A stretch of 44,241 bases of DNA from an uncultured Lactobacillaceae bacterium (GTDB taxonomy: Bacteria > Bacillota > Bacilli > Lactobacillales > Lactobacillaceae): positions 1 to 44,241 of the forward strand of contig CALYQJ010000015.1 in assembly GCA_945285405.1 (NCBI GenBank), read 5' to 3'. The notes under the pieces were generated by a model that saw nothing but the letters and a program-made list of their open reading frames with translations, was not told the DNA's origin and ran no database searches. The translations under genes and the position numbers were made by a program. Numbering within the stretch: the stretch's first letter is position 1; each line of letters opens with the position of its first letter. Below are positions 41,066 to 44,241 of this stretch, one piece after another.

Positions 41066-42302
41066 GGTAGCACTCCTCATCATTAATCAATTGGTTAACT
41101 AAATCAATACATCGTAAGTAGCGTTCTTCATAGTCATTTGAAGAAATCTCAATGTAAGCAATATTATTCTTTTCTAGAATTGAAATCAGTAATTTTTGAA
41201 AATCCTTACGTTGATCCGGACTACCAAGATGCCTTAACCCATCTGCAACCCAAGGCATATTATTATCTAATAAAATTACTAAATCAAAATGATAATTATT
41301 GATCATTGCTTGTAAAAATGGGTGTTCTTTACCTTCATATTTTTTACAAAAAGCCTGAGTAGTAACGAAATCAGTATCAATAAACGATATTCTATTGGCA
41401 TGTTTAATTGCAAAGTCAATATCCTTGGCATGCCCCATCGCAATTTTAGCGTAATCCGTATATTGTAGTGCTCGCTCATCTCCTCCAAGATGAGAAAAAA
41501 CATAATGTCGACCATATTCCCAAGCACTAGTCGTATTAAATAAATTAGCTAATTTATTAACTAAAGTTGATTTTCCACTTGATTCACCTCCTAAAATTGC
41601 AACTGTTCTCACAAAAAAAGGTCTAACTTCCGTGGGAATATATTGCCAATTTTTTAATGGAGCTTGACGAATTTGGGTGGCACTAACTGGCATAAATTGG
41701 CGACTAGGATCAATAAGGATAGTATCTAAATTAAATAATTTTTGATACATTGCAACATCTTGAGGTTCACTTGAATAGATGCGATTAGGTTTAATTCCCT
41801 TTTCTTGAAATAGCTTTTTTACTCGCTTGCTCCACTCTACCCAACCATTAGGATAAGGAGGGATACCGTCTTCTTCCAATAATTCAATATGAACATTCTC
41901 CTGATACTTAAAAGTTTGTAGTAGCCAACGAATACGATCATTAATTGTTGGCTGATGGGACATAGCACTTTGCTTAAATAGTTTTTCATCGCGATTCATA
42001 TCTGAACAAAGAACTACATAAAGTTCATCTACTTGACTAATTGCTCGTTGAATTAAGTAAATATGGCCAGTATGTAAAGGGTAAAATTTACCAAAAATAA
42101 CCCCAATTTTTTTATCTTTAGCAGGTTCTTCAACTTTTAAAAATTGTTGAAGAGATTCCAATTTTTGGGCACTTGGATTTTTAATTTTGTTATTGATAAG
42201 TTGGCTTAAATATCCCTTTGTCATCTGACAGGAATCAGCAACTGTTTGTAAGGATAATCTCTTTCTTTTTATTGCTTGCTTTAAATAACTAAAATCACTC
42301 AT
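41058..42302 (-). CDS. nadR: Trifunctional NAD salvage protein NadR
   Basis: A 414-residue three-domain protein. An N-terminal Cro-type HTH (1-60, LQTVADSCQMTKGYLSQLINNK) precedes the NMN adenylyltransferase domain with GKFYPLHTGH (71-80) and VSATQIR (206-212). The C-terminal ribosylnicotinamide kinase domain has Walker A GGESSGKST (238-246) and FIDTDFVTTQ. It converts nicotinamide riboside to NMN and NAD, and with the HTH it may repress NAD genes. It is coupled to pnuC. An inverted repeat upstream (42347-42366) could be its operator. Confidence 0.94.
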   Translation of the reverse strand: MSDFSYLKQAIKRKRLSLQTVADSCQMTKGYLSQLINNKIKNPSAQKLESLQQFLKVEEPAKDKKIGVIFGKFYPLHTGHIYLIQRAISQVDELYVVLCSDMNRDEKLFKQSAMSHQPTINDRIRWLLQTFKYQENVHIELLEEDGIPPYPNGWVEWSKRVKKLFQEKGIKPNRIYSSEPQDVAMYQKLFNLDTILIDPSRQFMPVSATQIRQAPLKNWQYIPTEVRPFFVRTVAILGGESSGKSTLVNKLANLFNTTSAWEYGRHYVFSHLGGDERALQYTDYAKIAMGHAKDIDFAIKHANRISFIDTDFVTTQAFCKKYEGKEHPFLQAMINNYHFDLVILLDNNMPWVADGLRHLGSPDQRKDFQKLLISILEKNNIAYIEISSNDYEERYLRCIDLVNQLINDEECYHE

Positions 42303-42346
42303 AAAATTTTCTCACTTCTTTTAGTTTTATATACAATACAAAATTT

Positions 42347-42366
42347 ACAATAAATAGTATTATTGT
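42347..42366. promoter_or_regulatory. Inverted repeat upstream of nadR
   Basis: ACAATAA-N6-TTATTGT is perfectly symmetrical, 45 bases before the nadR start. It is a candidate site for NadR itself, but the sequence is AT-rich, so chance is possible. Confidence 0.4.
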
Positions 42367-42762
42367 TCAATATTTTAAACAAAAATATTTAATATTTTAC
42401 AAATTAAGAAAAAAATTAATAAAAAAGAAAACTTAATTTATCAATCCAAAATCGAACTGATAATTAGTTTCTTTTTACGTTTTCTATTTCATTTAAGCTT
42501 TTATGCTTACTTTCCTTATCAAGTAATTTATCTCTTTGATTATTTAACATCTTTTTTTCCGATTAGTTTCAGCAAAAAGGTTAATTAAAATTGTTTAAAA
42601 ATTCATTAAGTTAATATTATGAACAATTAGTAATTTTAGAAATGAAAAATTAGTGATAAAACGCAGTTTAAGCTTTAAACAATCTTCTTCATTAGATTAT
42701 GATATAATAAGTTTAAAATTAATTATATTATTTGATTTTAAAAAAAAAAACGGGGATTACTT
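42367..42762. other. Intergenic region before the DUF1266 gene
   Basis: Mostly AT-rich. A 28-codon leftward ORF at 42550-42464 (start MLNNQRDKLLDKESKHKS) follows a GGAAAAAAAG stretch and is very charged, but support is thin. At 42700-42708 TGA-TATAAT is an extended -10 for the rightward gene. Confidence 0.35.
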
Positions 42763-43542
42763 ATGTCAGCTAATTCATCTAATTCTAAACACTTATATTT
42801 TTCAAATGATTGCAACTTTCCTAAAGAATACGAATGGTATATTGCTTTAGGATCTATTTTAAGTGCTTATAACGGCGACTACGTTAATGATCTAAAAACT
42901 TTTTATCATATAAAATGGATTGAAAATGGTTTGTCAAAAATGTGGGATATTAAAGACAATAAAACTTTTAAAGATACTGCAAATTGGTTAATTGAAGAAG
43001 GACATCGAACAAAATATTTACCTAGACTTGATTTACTTAAAAGGTACCGTTTTGAAATTGAAAATGCCAACATTTTTTTTAGAATTCTTTTTAAGATATT
43101 ACCAGATTCAGCAATATCCTATTATCAAAAGAAAAATAAGAATCACATTCGTGATATCAAAAATAGCGATAATCTAAATTATAAATATTTCGGCAAACTT
43201 CTCCAAATAGCTGTAGAATATCTTGATCTTTATCAAAAGAATATTGGAGATTATATTCAGGTTGATAGCTTATTAGCTTGGGATGCAGTCCGTTTAATAA
43301 ATATTAGCCGCTGGGCTTTAAATTGTAATTACATCAACGAAGAGGAATTTTATTATTATATAAGTCAAATTAAAGAACCAATCCAAAATACTTATGACAA
43401 CTGGCAACAAATTGCCCTTGCTTATGCAACTGCTGCTATTATCTGGCATCCAGTAAAAAGAAGAGCGAAATCCTTTCCTATAGCTTTAGGTGAATTACTA
43501 AATGATGAACGATCACTTTTAGTTACCTGTCCCTTTAAATAA
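42763..43542 (+). CDS. DUF1266 family protein
   Basis: A 259-residue cytoplasmic protein. The C-terminal pattern SLLAWDAVRLINISRWALNCNYINEEEFYYYI followed by YDNWQQIALAYATAAIIWHPVKRR is the DUF1266 signature (a Trp/Asp-rich helical domain). Function is unknown. Members of this family often occur near secretion, toxin or surface-protein loci, but none is visible here. It starts at ATG 42763 with CGGGG upstream, behind an extended -10 at 42703-42708. It stands alone, and codon use is more AT-rich than its neighbours. It could be horizontally acquired. Confidence 0.75.
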   Translation: MSANSSNSKHLYFSNDCNFPKEYEWYIALGSILSAYNGDYVNDLKTFYHIKWIENGLSKMWDIKDNKTFKDTANWLIEEGHRTKYLPRLDLLKRYRFEIENANIFFRILFKILPDSAISYYQKKNKNHIRDIKNSDNLNYKYFGKLLQIAVEYLDLYQKNIGDYIQVDSLLAWDAVRLINISRWALNCNYINEEEFYYYISQIKEPIQNTYDNWQQIALAYATAAIIWHPVKRRAKSFPIALGELLNDERSLLVTCPFK

Positions 43543-43727
43543 AACGGTAACTAATGAGGAAACGATTATTCAGACGTATTTTTACCCCTTTAACTTTAAT
43601 CATTATTTATTGATAAAATAATGTAATTATACTAAAAGAAATACACTATTGTATTTTGGAAATAGATTACAAAATTTTTATATATGATAACTCTAGAAAT
43701 GCTATATTTTTATTAAATTTATTTAAT
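43543..43727. other. Spacer with no gene
   Basis: AT-rich, with no ORF or motif that I can support, between the DUF1266 gene and the next terminator. Confidence 0.4.
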
Positions 43728-43762
43728 AAAAAGCCAGAAGTTTTAAATTCTGGCTTTTTAGT
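43728..43762. terminator. Intrinsic terminator
   Basis: A 12-bp stem (43728-43739 with 43748-43759) has T and A runs. It probably ends the DUF1266 transcript, although it is 186 bases past the stop. Confidence 0.85.
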
Positions 43763-43828
43763 TACATTCTTTTTAGCTTAAATGTAGTTTTTTAATAATA
43801 TTTTTAAAATAACGAGAGATTTGTATGG

Positions 43829-44062
43829 TTAGTAATTCAATTTAGTAAATAAACCTGAGTACTTTTTCAATACTTGTTGATCAACTGCATGATGAACAAC
43901 CACCTTGCTTTTAAGTTCTAGATTTTCATTTAAAAAATTTCTATACTCATTATGCACCAAAAGGTCTTCTTCAGTAACATACTAATTTTTGATGTCTTGT
44001 ACCGTAAAGTTTTCGTTCAATCGTTTATTACGTTAAATTATTCCAGTATTGATGAGATCCAT
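43829..44062 (-). pseudogene. Decayed coding sequence (leftward)
   Basis: On the minus strand from ATG 44062 a protein-like reading MDLINTGII is followed, after a frame change, by RNKRLNENFTVQDIKN, a TAG stop, and in the same frame YVTEEDLLVHNEYRNFLNEN onward to TKLNY and a stop at 43829. Several short coherent stretches in different frames suggest a broken gene. I do not recognise the family. Confidence 0.4.
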
Positions 44063-44241
44063 ACTCAACATATTTTAATCTGTATCTTATAAATTTGATT
44101 GACCACATTTTCAAATTGTTTTTGATATTCTTCTCTTGAGTTTTTTAATTTTTCCCTATAATTACTAATTATTTCATTTAAACAAAGAGAATTATTTAAT
44201 TTTGCAGCAATAATACCTATGCAAGATCTATATGGATAAAG
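44063..44241 (-). pseudogene. Further decayed coding sequence at the right edge
   Basis: One minus frame is open from the window edge for about 59 codons (SLCLNEIISNYREKLKNSRE, ending KIQIKIC). Another frame reads FIRYRLKYVEYGSHQYWNNL before a stop. They probably belong to a gene, or remnants of one, that continues beyond 44241. Family unknown. Confidence 0.3.

Noticed and set aside
41303-41527. 74-codon second frame within nadR
   Set aside because: Same-strand out-of-frame reading of the NadR kinase domain.

Overview
The window is visibly AT-rich. It reads as a chromosomal segment of a low-GC lactic acid bacterium, most likely Lactobacillaceae. The signs are several PTS permeases, the tagatose-6-phosphate (Lac) pathway, a LevR-type sigma-54 activator, ammonia-dependent AsnA, a NadR/PnuC salvage pair, AGGAGG-type ribosome sites and strong U-tailed terminators. 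I cannot name the genus or species from sequence alone. No rRNA, tRNA, CRISPR array or intact insertion sequence is visible.

Layout. (1) About 50-8135: a divergent galactose/tagatose locus. A mannose-family PTS (EIIB, C, D, A plus a small membrane protein) runs leftward. A DeoR regulator, lacA, lacB, lacD, a DUF4867 gene and lacX run rightward. The shared 365-bp spacer carries both promoters, matching repeat elements and a cre-like palindrome. No lacC kinase is present. (2) 8136-17400: an unknown membrane-anchored protein, an orphan cellobiose-type EIIC, a MerR regulator followed by a heterodimeric ABC exporter and two tandem paralogous membrane proteins, then asnA preceded by an unlisted 53-codon ORF whose end forms the asnA ribosome site. 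(3) 17900-30342: a glycosyltransferase, then a leftward operon EIIB-EIIC-EIID-SIS deglycase-HAD phosphatase. It has a textbook -24/-12 promoter and three upstream copies of an 8-bp element, and a LevR-type activator gene lies nearby. A frameshifted ABC ATPase with its permease is inserted between operon and activator. A GntR regulator and a second HAD paralogue follow.

(4) 30370-31581: coaBC. (5) 32000-36275: a TetR-headed five-gene operon coding for two PlsC-like acyltransferases and two family-8 glycosyltransferases. It looks like a dedicated pathway for an acylated glycoconjugate, and it is the best candidate here for an undescribed system. (6) 36349-44241: an HMCES/YedK protein, manA, a GNAT acetyltransferase with an esterase, a histidine phosphatase, nadR-pnuC, a DUF1266 protein and, at the right edge, decayed coding sequence.

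How it works together. The window is rich in PTS uptake. Galactose-type sugars probably enter as 6-phosphates and pass through LacAB and LacD to triose phosphates. A second substrate, by family resemblance an Amadori-type amino sugar such as fructoselysine or glucoselysine, probably enters through the sigma-54-dependent PTS and is split by the SIS deglycase. All functional assignments come from reading the translated sequences. No database search was run.
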